Shown here: in pieces, positions 1-6,457 of the stretch
Layout of the letters: each line of letters opens with the position of its first letter
How positions within the stretch are numbered: the first letter of the stretch is position 1
From: Eubacterium sp.
GTDB taxonomy: Bacteria > Bacillota_A > Clostridia > Lachnospirales > Lachnospiraceae
DNA length: 6,457 nucleotides
Direction of reading: 5' to 3'
Assembly: GCA_017475785.1 (NCBI GenBank)
Contig: JAFVEX010000125.1
Location: 1-6,457, forward strand
The notes under the pieces: model-generated
Databases searched by the model: none
Told to the model about the DNA's origin: nothing
What the model saw: the letters and a program-made list of their open reading frames with translations, nothing else
Made by a program: the position numbers and the translations under genes

Positions 1-1
1 T

Positions 2-808
2 GCTTCTAAGACGATGGCGCTGACGCCGGAGGATTTCTGGAAGGATCTGGAGACGACGCTTACGAACCTCCGCACAGATTATCTGGATTTGTATCAGCTT
101 CACTGCGCGAAGCAGTGCTACGCGCCCGGCGACGGAACCGGTCTGTACGAAGCGATGCTGGAGGCAAAGGAGCAGGGAAAAATTCGACACATCGGCATTA
201 CTGCGCACAAGATCGGCGTCGCGGAGGAAATTGTGGAGAGCGGCCTGTACGAGACGCTGCAGTTTCCTTTTTCCTATCTGGCCACTGACCGGGAAATTGC
301 GCTTGTGAAAAACTGTGAGGCGCATGATATGGGCTTTATCGCGATGAAGGGTCTCTCCGGCGGGCTGCTGAACAATTCCGCGGCCTGTATGGCGTTTATG
401 AGCCAGTATCCGGTTCTTCCGATCTGGGGGATCCAGAGGGAAACAGAGCTGGATGAGTGGCTTGCGTTTTTCCGCGAGGAGCCTTCCATGACGGACGTGA
501 TTCGCGATGTGATCGAGGCTGACAGAAAGGAGCTGCTGGGATCGTTCTGCAGAAGCTGCGGGTACTGCATGCCGTGTACAGTGGACATTAAGATTAACAA
601 CTGCGCGCGCATGTCACAGCTGCTTCGCCGCGCGCCTTCACAGGCGTGGCTGAACGAATACTGGCAGGCAGAGATGATGAAGATCGAAAACTGCGTGGAA
701 TGCGGCGTCTGCAAGACCAGATGTCCGTTTGAGCTGGACATTCCGGTGCTGCTGAGGAAGAATCTGGCGGATTATAAGGATGTGCTCGCGGGGAGAGTGC
801 AGGTCTGA
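2..808 (+). CDS. Aldo/keto reductase with C-terminal two-[4Fe-4S] ferredoxin tail (5' end outside window)
   Basis: Probable cytoplasmic NAD(P)H- or Fe-S-linked oxidoreductase of the aldo/keto reductase superfamily, iron-sulfur branch; substrate unknown. The first visible codons read ASKT, which fits the TKT segment carrying the catalytic Lys (codon 8-10). DYLDLYQLH, 31 residues later, carries the catalytic His of the Asp-Tyr-Lys-His tetrad. The Asp and Tyr, and roughly 80 residues of the barrel, must lie upstream of the window. GKIRHIGIT is a barrel strand typical of the family. The C-terminal third has two ferredoxin-like motifs, CRSCGYCMPC (visible residues 183-192) and CVECGVCKTRCP (231-242), enough for two [4Fe-4S] clusters. 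The first motif lacks the usual Pro after its last Cys (MPCTVD), and an extra Cys follows nine residues later. The stop codon is TGA at 806-808, and the channel gene starts 9 nt on. Family assignment is firm; the physiological reaction is not known. Confidence 0.93.
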   Translation, partial: ASKTMALTPEDFWKDLETTLTNLRTDYLDLYQLHCAKQCYAPGDGTGLYEAMLEAKEQGKIRHIGITAHKIGVAEEIVESGLYETLQFPFSYLATDREIALVKNCEAHDMGFIAMKGLSGGLLNNSAACMAFMSQYPVLPIWGIQRETELDEWLAFFREEPSMTDVIRDVIEADRKELLGSFCRSCGYCMPCTVDIKINNCARMSQLLRRAPSQAWLNEYWQAEMMKIENCVECGVCKTRCPFELDIPVLLRKNLADYKDVLAGRVQV

Positions 809-810
809 GG
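807..810 (+). promoter_or_regulatory. Ribosome binding site of the MscS-type gene, overlapping the upstream stop codon
   Basis: GAGG lies 7 nt before the ATG at 818 and shares its first two bases with the TGA stop of the reductase gene. It supports 818 as the start and suggests that ribosomes finishing the reductase re-initiate on the channel gene. Confidence 0.6.
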
Positions 811-817
811 TATCAAA

Positions 818-1666
818 ATGGATAATCTTGACATAACTGAAGTTACGGAAGTAATTGAGCAGCAGAGCATCCTGTCCGAGATATTTACCAGGCAGCGCGT
901 GATCCAGCTGGTCATCAGCCTGATTATCATTGCGATTGCGATTGTTGTCTGGGTGGTGATCCGGCGCACATACCGGCGTCTTGTCAGGAGCAGGCAGGGG
1001 CTTGTGCCTGCGGACGGGAAAATCGGAACGATTACGTCTGTCGTCCTGAATGTTATAAAAGGTATCATAATCCTGATTGTTGTGATCCTCGTTCTTGAGA
1101 TCAACGGCGTGAAGGTGACGTCGCTGCTGGCAGGCGTCGGAATCGCCAGTGCAATCATCGGCCTTGCATTGCAGGATTATCTGAAAGACGTCATCATGGG
1201 CGCGCACATTATCTCTGACGATTTTTTCCAGGTCGGTGATGTGATCCGTTACGGAACGACAGAGGGCGTCGTGACAGGGTTCAACCTCCGCGCGACAAAG
1301 CTGCAGAATCTGGCAGACGGCTCTGTGATGACCATCAGCAACCGAAACATCACGGAGATTGTAAAGCTTTCGAATCAGCTGTATTTTGACATTCCGCTTT
1401 CTTACGAGGAGCATGCGGAGCAGGCGCAGGAAGTCCTTCAGCAGCTCTGCCAGGAGGCGCAGAAGACGATTGAAGGCATCATCGAATGCGGAAGTCTCGG
1501 CGTGGCAGAATTACAGGATTCATCTGTGATATACAAGATAAAGCTCATCTGTCCGCCGGAGCGAAAACTGGAACTGAAGAGAAAGCTTCTCGCGTATCTC
1601 TATGCCGGCGTGAATGCGGCAGGGCTGCAGATTCCTTACGCGCAGATGGATGTTCATATGAAGTAA
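818..1666 (+). CDS. Small-conductance mechanosensitive channel, MscS family
   Basis: Cytoplasmic-membrane channel that opens under membrane tension and releases solutes on hypo-osmotic shock; MscS proteins work as homoheptamers. The 282 residues are close to the length of E. coli MscS. Three hydrophobic segments are visible: about residues 30-48 (followed by the basic RRTYRR), 71-93, and the pore-lining helix at about 100-127. The pore helix is rich in Gly and Ala and ends in GLALQDYLKD, the counterpart of the GLALQ stretch of MscS. QVGDVIRYG (138-146) begins the beta domain, where the family has a similar F-x-V/A-G-D/E segment; DGSVMTISNRNITEI (167-181) fits its conserved 'P/I-N' strand. The rest forms the alpha/beta cytoplasmic vestibule. 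ATG 818 is preferred because of the GAGG 7 nt upstream. It is probably the distal gene of a two-gene or longer operon ending at the terminator at 1721-1778. No own promoter is seen. Confidence 0.93.
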   Translation: MDNLDITEVTEVIEQQSILSEIFTRQRVIQLVISLIIIAIAIVVWVVIRRTYRRLVRSRQGLVPADGKIGTITSVVLNVIKGIIILIVVILVLEINGVKVTSLLAGVGIASAIIGLALQDYLKDVIMGAHIISDDFFQVGDVIRYGTTEGVVTGFNLRATKLQNLADGSVMTISNRNITEIVKLSNQLYFDIPLSYEEHAEQAQEVLQQLCQEAQKTIEGIIECGSLGVAELQDSSVIYKIKLICPPERKLELKRKLLAYLYAGVNAAGLQIPYAQMDVHMK

Positions 1667-1720
1667 ATTGCAGTAAACGCAAAGAATCCGTCGCGGGAAA
1701 TACCAAAGAGCAAGTACTTT

Positions 1721-1778
1721 AAACACCGGCAGGCAATTCCTCTGGCACAAGAGGAACCGTCTGCCGGTGTTTTGTTGT
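1721..1778 (+). terminator. Rho-independent terminator of the reductase-channel operon, possibly shared with the convergent gene
   Basis: Perfect 12-bp stem, AAACACCGGCAG (1721-1732) with CTGCCGGTGTTT (1761-1772). Above a small internal loop there is a second 7-bp stem, TTCCTCT (1737-1743) with AGAGGAA (1750-1756), closed by a 6-nt loop. The 3' side runs into a T-rich tract at 1770-1778 (TTTTGTTGT). It lies 54 nt after the channel stop codon. Read on the minus strand the same hairpin ends in only TTT followed by AAAG, so termination of the convergent gene here would be weaker. Confidence 0.85.
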
Positions 1779-1903
1779 CACGCCTGTCGGCGCATGGATT
1801 CAGTCAGATACTTTTTGAGCCAAGCCGGATGGCGCATGGTTTCAGTCAGATGTTTTTGCTGCCAAGCCTGGTGGCGCATGGTTTCAGTCAGATGTATTTT
1901 TTG
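1778..1903. repeat. Three tandem copies of a 42-bp repeat
   Basis: Units span 1778-1819, 1820-1861 and 1862-1903, each exactly 42 bp. Each contains a conserved 21-bp core (1789-1809, 1831-1851, 1873-1893) that begins GGCGCATGG and ends TTCAGTCAGAT. The cores are identical in copies 2 and 3, and copy 1 differs at one base. The stretches between cores are diverged but still related (GCCAAGCC in both complete ones). The array begins in the T tract of the terminator and ends 21 bp before the stop codon of the convergent gene. Because 42 is a multiple of three, two + frames stay open across it, reading a 14-residue repeat with AHGFSQ in one frame. No credible start or ribosome binding site precedes them, so I treat it as a non-coding intergenic repeat. 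Function unknown. Confidence 0.85.
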
Positions 1904-1924
1904 GAGCGGACCAGATTGCTGTGC

Positions 1925-4900
1925 TCAGCTGGCCTGCGCCTCGCGCTTCAGATTCTTCACAGCTGTCGTGAGCATCAGCTTGATGCGGTTGAGCTGGTTG
2001 ACCTCTGACGCGCCGGGATCGTAATCGATCGCCGCGATATTTGCCATCGGATAGTCCTTGCGGATCGCCTTGATGACGCCTTTTCCGACGATGTGATTCG
2101 GCAGGCAGGCGAACGGCTGAATGCAGATGATATTCGGCACGCCGCCGTGTATCAGCTCCATCATCTCGCCGGTCAGGAACCATCCCTCACCGGTCTGATT
2201 GCCGGCCGATACGATCGGGGAGGCGAACTCGATCAGCTGGTTGATGTCAGCCGACGGCGTAAAGTGTTTGCTCTTGATGAATTCTTCATCGGCGGCCTTG
2301 CGGAGCCAGTCGATGGCCTTGATGCCGGCCTGCGTCTTCAGCGCGGATGATTTTTTTCCGCCTAAATGCTGCTGCTTGAAGGTCGAGTTCGCAAAGCTGT
2401 ACATGAAAAAGTCAATCAGATCCGGAACCACTGCCTCAGCGCCTTCTGCCTCCAGAAGATCCACGAGATGATTGTTCGCGAGCGGAGAGTATTTCACCAG
2501 AATCTCTCCGACGATCCCCACGCGCGGCTTCTTTTCGTCTGTGATAGGCAGGCGGTCAAAATCACGGATGATGGTGTGGCAGAGCTGCTTGTAGCGCCGG
2601 TTGGACACATGTTCGCCGGTCAGGAAATTGATGACGATCCGCTGCCATTTCCGGTGCAGCCGGTTCGCGGAACCCTTTACCTTTTCGTATGGCCGCATGC
2701 GGTAGAGGCATTTCATAAAGATGTCGCCGAACGCCGCCGCGTATACGACGCGGATGGCCATTTTTGGCGTGATCTTAAATCCCGGGGTGCTCTCCAGCCC
2801 GGCGAGGTTCGCGGAGATGACCGGCACCTGCTCCATGCCCGCTTTTTTCAGGGCGCGGCGGATAAACGCGATATAATTGGACGCCCGGCATCCGCCGCCG
2901 GTCTGCGACATGATGAGTGCCGTCTTGTTCAGATCATATTTGCCCGAATGCAGTGCTTCCATCATCTGCCCGACAGTGATCAGGGACGGGTAGCAGGCAT
3001 CGTTGTTGACATACTTCAGGCCGACGTCGACCGCGTCCTTTGTGTCGTTCGGCAGGACGACCATGTTGTAGCCGCAGCTGTTGAAGGCAGCCTCAATCAG
3101 CGTGAAGTGAATCGGCGACATCTGCGGGCAGAGAATGGTATAGCCGTCCTCGCGCATTTCTTTTGTGAAATACGGCCGCTCTTTCTGCGCGACGCGCTCC
3201 CTGCGCTGTTCGCCTGATTCCTGCCGGACACGGATAGCCGCCAGCAGTGAGCGGACGCGGATCCGGACAGCGCCGAGATTGTTTACCTCATCGATTTTCA
3301 GGCAGGTGTAGATTTTGCCCGCCTCGTCCAGAATCTCGTACACCTGATCCGTCGTGACCGCGTCCAGTCCGCAGCCGAAGGAATTCAGCTGGATCAGGTC
3401 CAGATCGTCTCTGGTCAGCACATAGTTCGCCGCAGCGTAAAGCCGCGTGTGGTACATCCACTGGTCATTGACGCGCACCGGCCTCTGGACAGGTGCCAGA
3501 TGAGAGACAGAATCCTCACTCAGAACCGCGATGTCGTAGGAATTGATCATATCCGGGATTCCGTGATGGATCTCCGGATCGATATGATAGGGCCGGCCGG
3601 CCAGGACGATTCCGTGATGACCCGTCTCCTGCATCCACTGCAGAACATCTTCGCCCTTTTTCTGGATATCTCTGCGGACGGTCTCCATCTCGACCCACCC
3701 GGCGTGCGCTGCTTCGCGCACCTCTGCGGCCGGAATGTCCGAGAAAACCTTTACCAGCTCATTCGTCAGAATTTTCTCTGAGGTCAGGGCGACGAACGGA
3801 TTCATGAAATCAATCGAAGAATCCGCGAGTTCATCGACGTTGTTCTTGATATTTTCCGCGTAGGATGTGACGATCGGGCAGTTGTAGTGATTGACTGCCT
3901 CCGGAAACTCATTGCGCTCGTATGGAATGCAGGGGTACCAGATCTTTTTGATGCCCTGCCGGATCAGCCAGGTGACATGTCCGTGGGCGATCTTGGCCGG
4001 ATAGCACTCTGATTCGCTTGGAATGGATTCAATTCCGAGCTCATACAGCCTCCTGGTGGAGGTGGGAGAGAGCACGACGCTGAAGCCCAGTTCCGTAAAG
4101 AAGCGGAACCAGAGCGGATAGTTTTCATACATGTTCAGGACGCGCGGAATGCCGATTTTGCCGCGGGGCGCCTCGTCCTCTGTGAGCGGCTGGTAGCCGA
4201 AAATCCGGTCGTATTTATACTCGTACAGGTTCGGAATGTGGTTGGCGTTCTTTTCCTTTCCGATTCCGCGCTCACAGCGGTTTCCGCTGATGAACTGCCT
4301 TCCGCCCGAGAAGCGGTTGACGGTCAGGCGGCAGCGGTTCGTGCAGCCCTTGCAGGTGGCCATTTTTGTGGAATACTGCAGGGCGTTGATTTTCTCGATC
4401 GGCAGCATTGTGGTCTGCTTACCTTCGCTGCGGTCCCGCGCGATCAGTGCGGCGCCGAACGCGCCCATAATTCCGGCGATATCCGGACGGATCGCGTGGC
4501 AGTCCGCGATTTTTTCAAACGCGCGCAGAATACCGTCGTTGTAGAACGTGCCGCCCTGCACGACGATATGATTGCCGAGCTCGGTCGCGTCGGAGACCTT
4601 GATTACCTTATAAAGCGCGTTTTTGATGACGGAATAAGACAGCCCGGCTGAGATGTCCGAGACAGTCGCGCCTTCCTTCTGCGCCTGCTTGACCTTCGAA
4701 TTCATAAAGACCGTGCAGCGCGTGCCCAGGTCAATCGGATGCTCCGCAAAGAGTGCTTCCTTCGCGAAATCCTCAACCGTAAAACCGAGTGATTCGGCGA
4801 AGTTTTCTATAAAGGAGCCGCAGCCGGACGAACAGGCTTCATTGAGCATGACGGAATCGACGGCGTGGTTCTTGATTTTGATGCACTTCATGTCCTGCCC

Positions 4901-6172
4901 GCCGATGTCGAGAATGCAGTCGACCTCCGGCTCAAAGAAGGCGGCAGCCGTGTAGTGGGCGATGGTCTCTACCTCGCCTTCGTCCAGCATCAGGGCGGAT
5001 TTGATCAGCGCCTCGCCGTAGCCCGTAGAGCAGGCGTAGGCAATTCTGGCAGAATCCGGCATTTTTGCGTAAATATCCTGAATCGCGCGGATCGTGGTAG
5101 CCAGAGGGCTGCCGTTGTTGTTGCTGTAAAACGAGTACAGAAGAGAACCGTCCTCGCCGACGACAGCTGCTTTTGTCGTAGTGGAGCCGGCGTCGATGCC
5201 AAGGTAGCAGTTTCCTTCATACGTTTCAAAATCGGAAGTCGCGACGTTGTTTTCTTCCTGACGGAGCAGAAAGTCGTCATAATCCTCCTGCGTCGCGAAG
5301 AGCGGCTCCATGCGGGCGACTTCAAACTCCATGGCGATGCCTTCGAGAAGACGGTTTTTCATCTCTTCAAGTGAAACAAAATTATTCTCCCGGAAATTCA
5401 TCGCGGAGCCAATCGCGGCAAACAGATGAGAATTGTCCGGAATGATCGCGTGCTCGTCATCGAGCTTCAGTGTGCGGATAAACGCCTCCCGGAGCTCGGA
5501 GAGATAGTGAAGCGGTCCGCCGAGAAAGGCAACATGGCCGCGAATCGGTTTTCCGCAGGCCAGGCCGGAGATCGTCTGGTTGACAACTGCCTGGAAGATC
5601 GACACGGAAAGATCCGGTTTTGTCGCGCCCTCATTGATCAGAGGCTGGATATCCGTCTTTGCGAACACGCCGCATCTGGCGGCAATCGGATAGATATCCC
5701 GGTAATCCTTCGCGTATTCATTCAGCCCGCTGGCATCGGTCTGCAGCAGCGCGGCCATCTGGTCGACAAATGAACCTGTACCGCCGGCACAGGCGCCGTT
5801 CATGCGCTGCTCAATGTTTCCATCCTCAAAATAAATAATCTTTGCGTCTTCTCCGCCCAGCTCGATGGCGACGTCTGTCTGCGGCGCGTAAGCCTGCAGG
5901 GCAGTAGAGACAGCGATGACTTCCTGCGTAAAAGGCACATCCAGATGGTTTGCCAGGGTCAGGCCGCCGCTGCCGGTGATCACCGGGTGGAGCTCCAGCT
6001 CTCCGAGCTGCTGATACGCCTTTTCCAGAAGCTCCGCGAGCGTCTCCTGTATTTTCGCGAAATGCCGCTGATAATCAGAAAACAGAAGCTGGTCATCCGG
6101 CCCCAGTATGGCGATTTTGACAGTGGTGGAACCGATGTCGATTCCCAGCTTGTATAGTTTAGAAGTATCCAT
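1925..6172 (-). CDS. Giant fused acyl-CoA dehydratase activase / HgdB-like iron-sulfur reductase (double BadF-type ATPase + DUF2229 + dehydratase-like domain)
   Basis: Probable cytoplasmic, oxygen-sensitive protein that couples ATP hydrolysis to delivery of very low-potential electrons, as in activators of 2-hydroxyacyl-CoA dehydratases and benzoyl-CoA reductase; its substrate is unknown. Order over 1415 residues: (1) activase domain 1, about 8-260, with [30 protein letters not shown] (Cys128) and AARCGVF (Cys167); (2) activase domain 2, about 322-580, with [37 protein letters not shown] (Cys447) and TRCTVF (Cys486); (3) Cys motif C607-x2-C610-x3-C614-x18-C633; (4) DUF2229-type segment, about 672-980, with SECYPAK (Cys723), YPCIPYE (Cys748) and FGCGLD (Cys934); (5) HgdB-like segment, about 1010-1400, with DACYPS (Cys1060), GGGCRASNY (Cys1095) and FACLPNH (Cys1355). 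The start is the ATG just before the first phosphate-binding motif; an in-frame TGA lies upstream. Single-domain activases have about 260 residues. No separate dehydratase subunit or CoA-transferase gene lies nearby. The reading frame is intact. The family is certain; the mechanism is inferred. Confidence 0.93.
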   Translation of the reverse strand: MDTSKLYKLGIDIGSTTVKIAILGPDDQLLFSDYQRHFAKIQETLAELLEKAYQQLGELELHPVITGSGGLTLANHLDVPFTQEVIAVSTALQAYAPQTDVAIELGGEDAKIIYFEDGNIEQRMNGACAGGTGSFVDQMAALLQTDASGLNEYAKDYRDIYPIAARCGVFAKTDIQPLINEGATKPDLSVSIFQAVVNQTISGLACGKPIRGHVAFLGGPLHYLSELREAFIRTLKLDDEHAIIPDNSHLFAAIGSAMNFRENNFVSLEEMKNRLLEGIAMEFEVARMEPLFATQEDYDDFLLRQEENNVATSDFETYEGNCYLGIDAGSTTTKAAVVGEDGSLLYSFYSNNNGSPLATTIRAIQDIYAKMPDSARIAYACSTGYGEALIKSALMLDEGEVETIAHYTAAAFFEPEVDCILDIGGQDMKCIKIKNHAVDSVMLNEACSSGCGSFIENFAESLGFTVEDFAKEALFAEHPIDLGTRCTVFMNSKVKQAQKEGATVSDISAGLSYSVIKNALYKVIKVSDATELGNHIVVQGGTFYNDGILRAFEKIADCHAIRPDIAGIMGAFGAALIARDRSEGKQTTMLPIEKINALQYSTKMATCKGCTNRCRLTVNRFSGGRQFISGNRCERGIGKEKNANHIPNLYEYKYDRIFGYQPLTEDEAPRGKIGIPRVLNMYENYPLWFRFFTELGFSVVLSPTSTRRLYELGIESIPSESECYPAKIAHGHVTWLIRQGIKKIWYPCIPYERNEFPEAVNHYNCPIVTSYAENIKNNVDELADSSIDFMNPFVALTSEKILTNELVKVFSDIPAAEVREAAHAGWVEMETVRRDIQKKGEDVLQWMQETGHHGIVLAGRPYHIDPEIHHGIPDMINSYDIAVLSEDSVSHLAPVQRPVRVNDQWMYHTRLYAAANYVLTRDDLDLIQLNSFGCGLDAVTTDQVYEILDEAGKIYTCLKIDEVNNLGAVRIRVRSLLAAIRVRQESGEQRRERVAQKERPYFTKEMREDGYTILCPQMSPIHFTLIEAAFNSCGYNMVVLPNDTKDAVDVGLKYVNNDACYPSLITVGQMMEALHSGKYDLNKTALIMSQTGGGCRASNYIAFIRRALKKAGMEQVPVISANLAGLESTPGFKITPKMAIRVVYAAAFGDIFMKCLYRMRPYEKVKGSANRLHRKWQRIVINFLTGEHVSNRRYKQLCHTIIRDFDRLPITDEKKPRVGIVGEILVKYSPLANNHLVDLLEAEGAEAVVPDLIDFFMYSFANSTFKQQHLGGKKSSALKTQAGIKAIDWLRKAADEEFIKSKHFTPSADINQLIEFASPIVSAGNQTGEGWFLTGEMMELIHGGVPNIICIQPFACLPNHIVGKGVIKAIRKDYPMANIAAIDYDPGASEVNQLNRIKLMLTTAVKNLKREAQAS

Positions 6173-6187
6173 ATAGTTTGATCATGA

Positions 6188-6193
6188 CTCCTT
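6188..6193 (-). promoter_or_regulatory. Shine-Dalgarno of the giant activase gene, unusually far from its start
   Basis: AAGGAG on the minus strand is the only good Shine-Dalgarno upstream of the gene, but 15 nt separate it from the ATG at 6172. A closer ATG (6183-6185) is only 2 nt away and out of frame; it would give eight residues and stop. The frame from 6172 gives the conserved N terminus, so that start is kept. Confidence 0.55.
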
Positions 6194-6199
6194 CGTTGG

Positions 6200-6221
6200 A
6201 ACAGCAAAGCAATCTGCTGTT
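6200..6221 (-). promoter_or_regulatory. Hairpin in the 5' UTR of the giant activase gene
   Basis: On the minus strand AACAGCA and TGCTGTT form a perfect 7-bp stem around the 8-nt loop GATTGCTT. It lies between the predicted transcription start (about 6233) and the Shine-Dalgarno, ending 6 nt before it. There is no T run behind it, so it is not a terminator. It could stabilise the mRNA or modulate access to the ribosome site. A role is not shown by sequence alone. Confidence 0.45.
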
Positions 6222-6231
6222 TGATAACATA

Positions 6232-6295
6232 CAGAATCCATTATACTGCACAAAAAATATAAAAACAATCATTAATAGGTAGTTTCAGAATCCAT
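6232..6295. repeat. 10-bp direct repeat flanking the activase promoter (possible operator pair)
   Basis: CAGAATCCAT occurs at 6232-6241 and again at 6286-6295, in the same orientation, 54 bp apart (about five helical turns). The first copy covers the predicted transcription start and the end of the -10 box. The second lies just upstream of the -35 box. The arrangement would suit a regulator binding both sites, but a 10-bp match in an AT-rich region can also be chance. Confidence 0.35.
6240..6268 (-). promoter_or_regulatory. Sigma-A-type promoter of the giant activase gene
   Basis: Minus-strand -35 TTGTTT (6263-6268), a 17-nt T-rich spacer and a consensus -10 TATAAT (6240-6245). The predicted start is near 6233, giving a leader of about 60 nt. 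It is the best promoter match in the region and is correctly placed for the minus-strand gene. Confidence 0.75.
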
Positions 6296-6332
6296 AACTG
6301 TTAAATGTTTATAAAAATGACAAGAAAATGAA

Positions 6333-6361
6333 TTGTTTATGACCTGTGTTTTCGATATAGT
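6333..6361 (+). promoter_or_regulatory. Candidate promoter for a divergent gene beyond the right edge
   Basis: Plus-strand -35 TTGTTT (6333-6338), a 17-nt spacer and -10 TATAGT (6356-6361). Transcription would start near 6368 and leave at least 90 nt of leader within the window without a convincing start codon. It is placed back to back with the activase promoter, the two -35 boxes being about 64 bp apart. Confidence 0.5.
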
Positions 6362-6410
6362 GGAAGAAGAAATTTAACTGCCCTGTGCAACAGTGTTATC
6401 ATTCAATCAA

Positions 6411-6429
6411 CAGATGCCCGGAACATCTG
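6411..6429 (+). promoter_or_regulatory. Inverted repeat in the leader of the divergent transcript
   Basis: CAGATG (6411-6416) and CATCTG (6424-6429) form a 6-bp stem with a 7-nt loop, CCCGGAA. There is no T run behind it within the window. It could be a leader structure or a protein-binding site; the window ends too soon to say more, and I recognise no riboswitch class. Confidence 0.3.
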
Positions 6430-6457
6430 AAGGGACAAGATAAATCAGTAAAAAACA

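Noticed and set aside
638..1414. 258-residue minus-strand frame opposite the reductase end and the channel gene
   Set aside because: The translated product is Asp/His/Arg-rich without known motifs and sits opposite two clearly recognised genes, so it is a shadow.
1778..1903. CRISPR-like array (21-bp repeats with 21-bp spacers)
   Set aside because: The intervening stretches resemble each other, only three units exist, the core is shorter than usual CRISPR repeats, and no cas gene is nearby. It is a degenerating tandem duplication.
1906..1930. Short GCTG/CAGC hairpin just past the stop of the activase gene as its terminator
   Set aside because: A stem of only 4 bp with no T run on the minus strand.
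1767..2024. Small + strand reading frames across the 42-bp repeats (also 1772-2008)
   Set aside because: They would start with GTG or TTG inside the terminator stem or T tract, have no ribosome binding site, and run into the end of the long minus-strand gene. The open frame is explained by the repeat length being a multiple of three.
2366..3217. 283-residue + strand open frame antisense to the giant activase gene
   Set aside because: It lies fully inside the well-supported minus-strand gene, has no recognisable domain, and is rich in the Arg, His, Asp and Val typical of antisense shadows in GC-rich DNA. The same applies to the other + frames between 2093 and 6157.
6159..6185. Eight-residue leader peptide gene before the activase
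   Set aside because: The Shine-Dalgarno is only 2 nt from its ATG, too close for efficient initiation, and the peptide shows no attenuator-type codon run. It is kept only as a possible decoy in the findings.
6414..6443. Nine-residue + strand frame (MPGTSEGTR) near the right edge
   Set aside because: There is no ribosome binding site upstream, and the start lies within the inverted repeat.

Overview
The window looks like chromosome of a strictly anaerobic, moderately GC-rich Bacillota, most likely a gut-type clostridium (Lachnospiraceae-like). This rests on an iron-sulfur aldo/keto reductase, a giant fused 2-hydroxyacyl-CoA-dehydratase-activase-like protein typical of anaerobic Clostridia, strong Shine-Dalgarno sites and sigma-A-type promoters. 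It is inference from gene content; no marker gene is present. No mobile element, tRNA, rRNA or CRISPR array was seen.

Left part (1-1778, + strand): the 3' part of an aldo/keto reductase with a C-terminal two-cluster ferredoxin tail runs in from the left edge. After 9 nt comes a small MscS-type mechanosensitive channel, whose Shine-Dalgarno overlaps the reductase stop codon, so the two are probably co-transcribed and translationally coupled. A strong rho-independent terminator follows at 1721-1778.

Middle (1778-1924): between the two convergent transcription units sit three tandem copies of a 42-bp repeat, starting directly at the terminator. They have no assigned function.

Right part (1925-6172, - strand): a single 1415-residue protein fills two thirds of the window. 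It fuses two complete BadF/BadG/BcrA/BcrD ATPase (activase) domains, a four-cysteine linker motif, a DUF2229-type segment and an HgdB-like segment. Both halves look internally duplicated, so one chain appears to hold a pseudo-dimeric ATP-driven electron donor and a pseudo-heterodimeric low-potential reductase. Its substrate cannot be told from the window.

Right edge (6173-6457): an AT-rich divergent intergenic region. It holds a clear -35/-10 promoter for the big gene, a 5'-UTR hairpin, a 10-bp direct repeat overlapping the promoter, and a second plausible promoter firing right towards a gene outside the window, with an inverted repeat in its leader.
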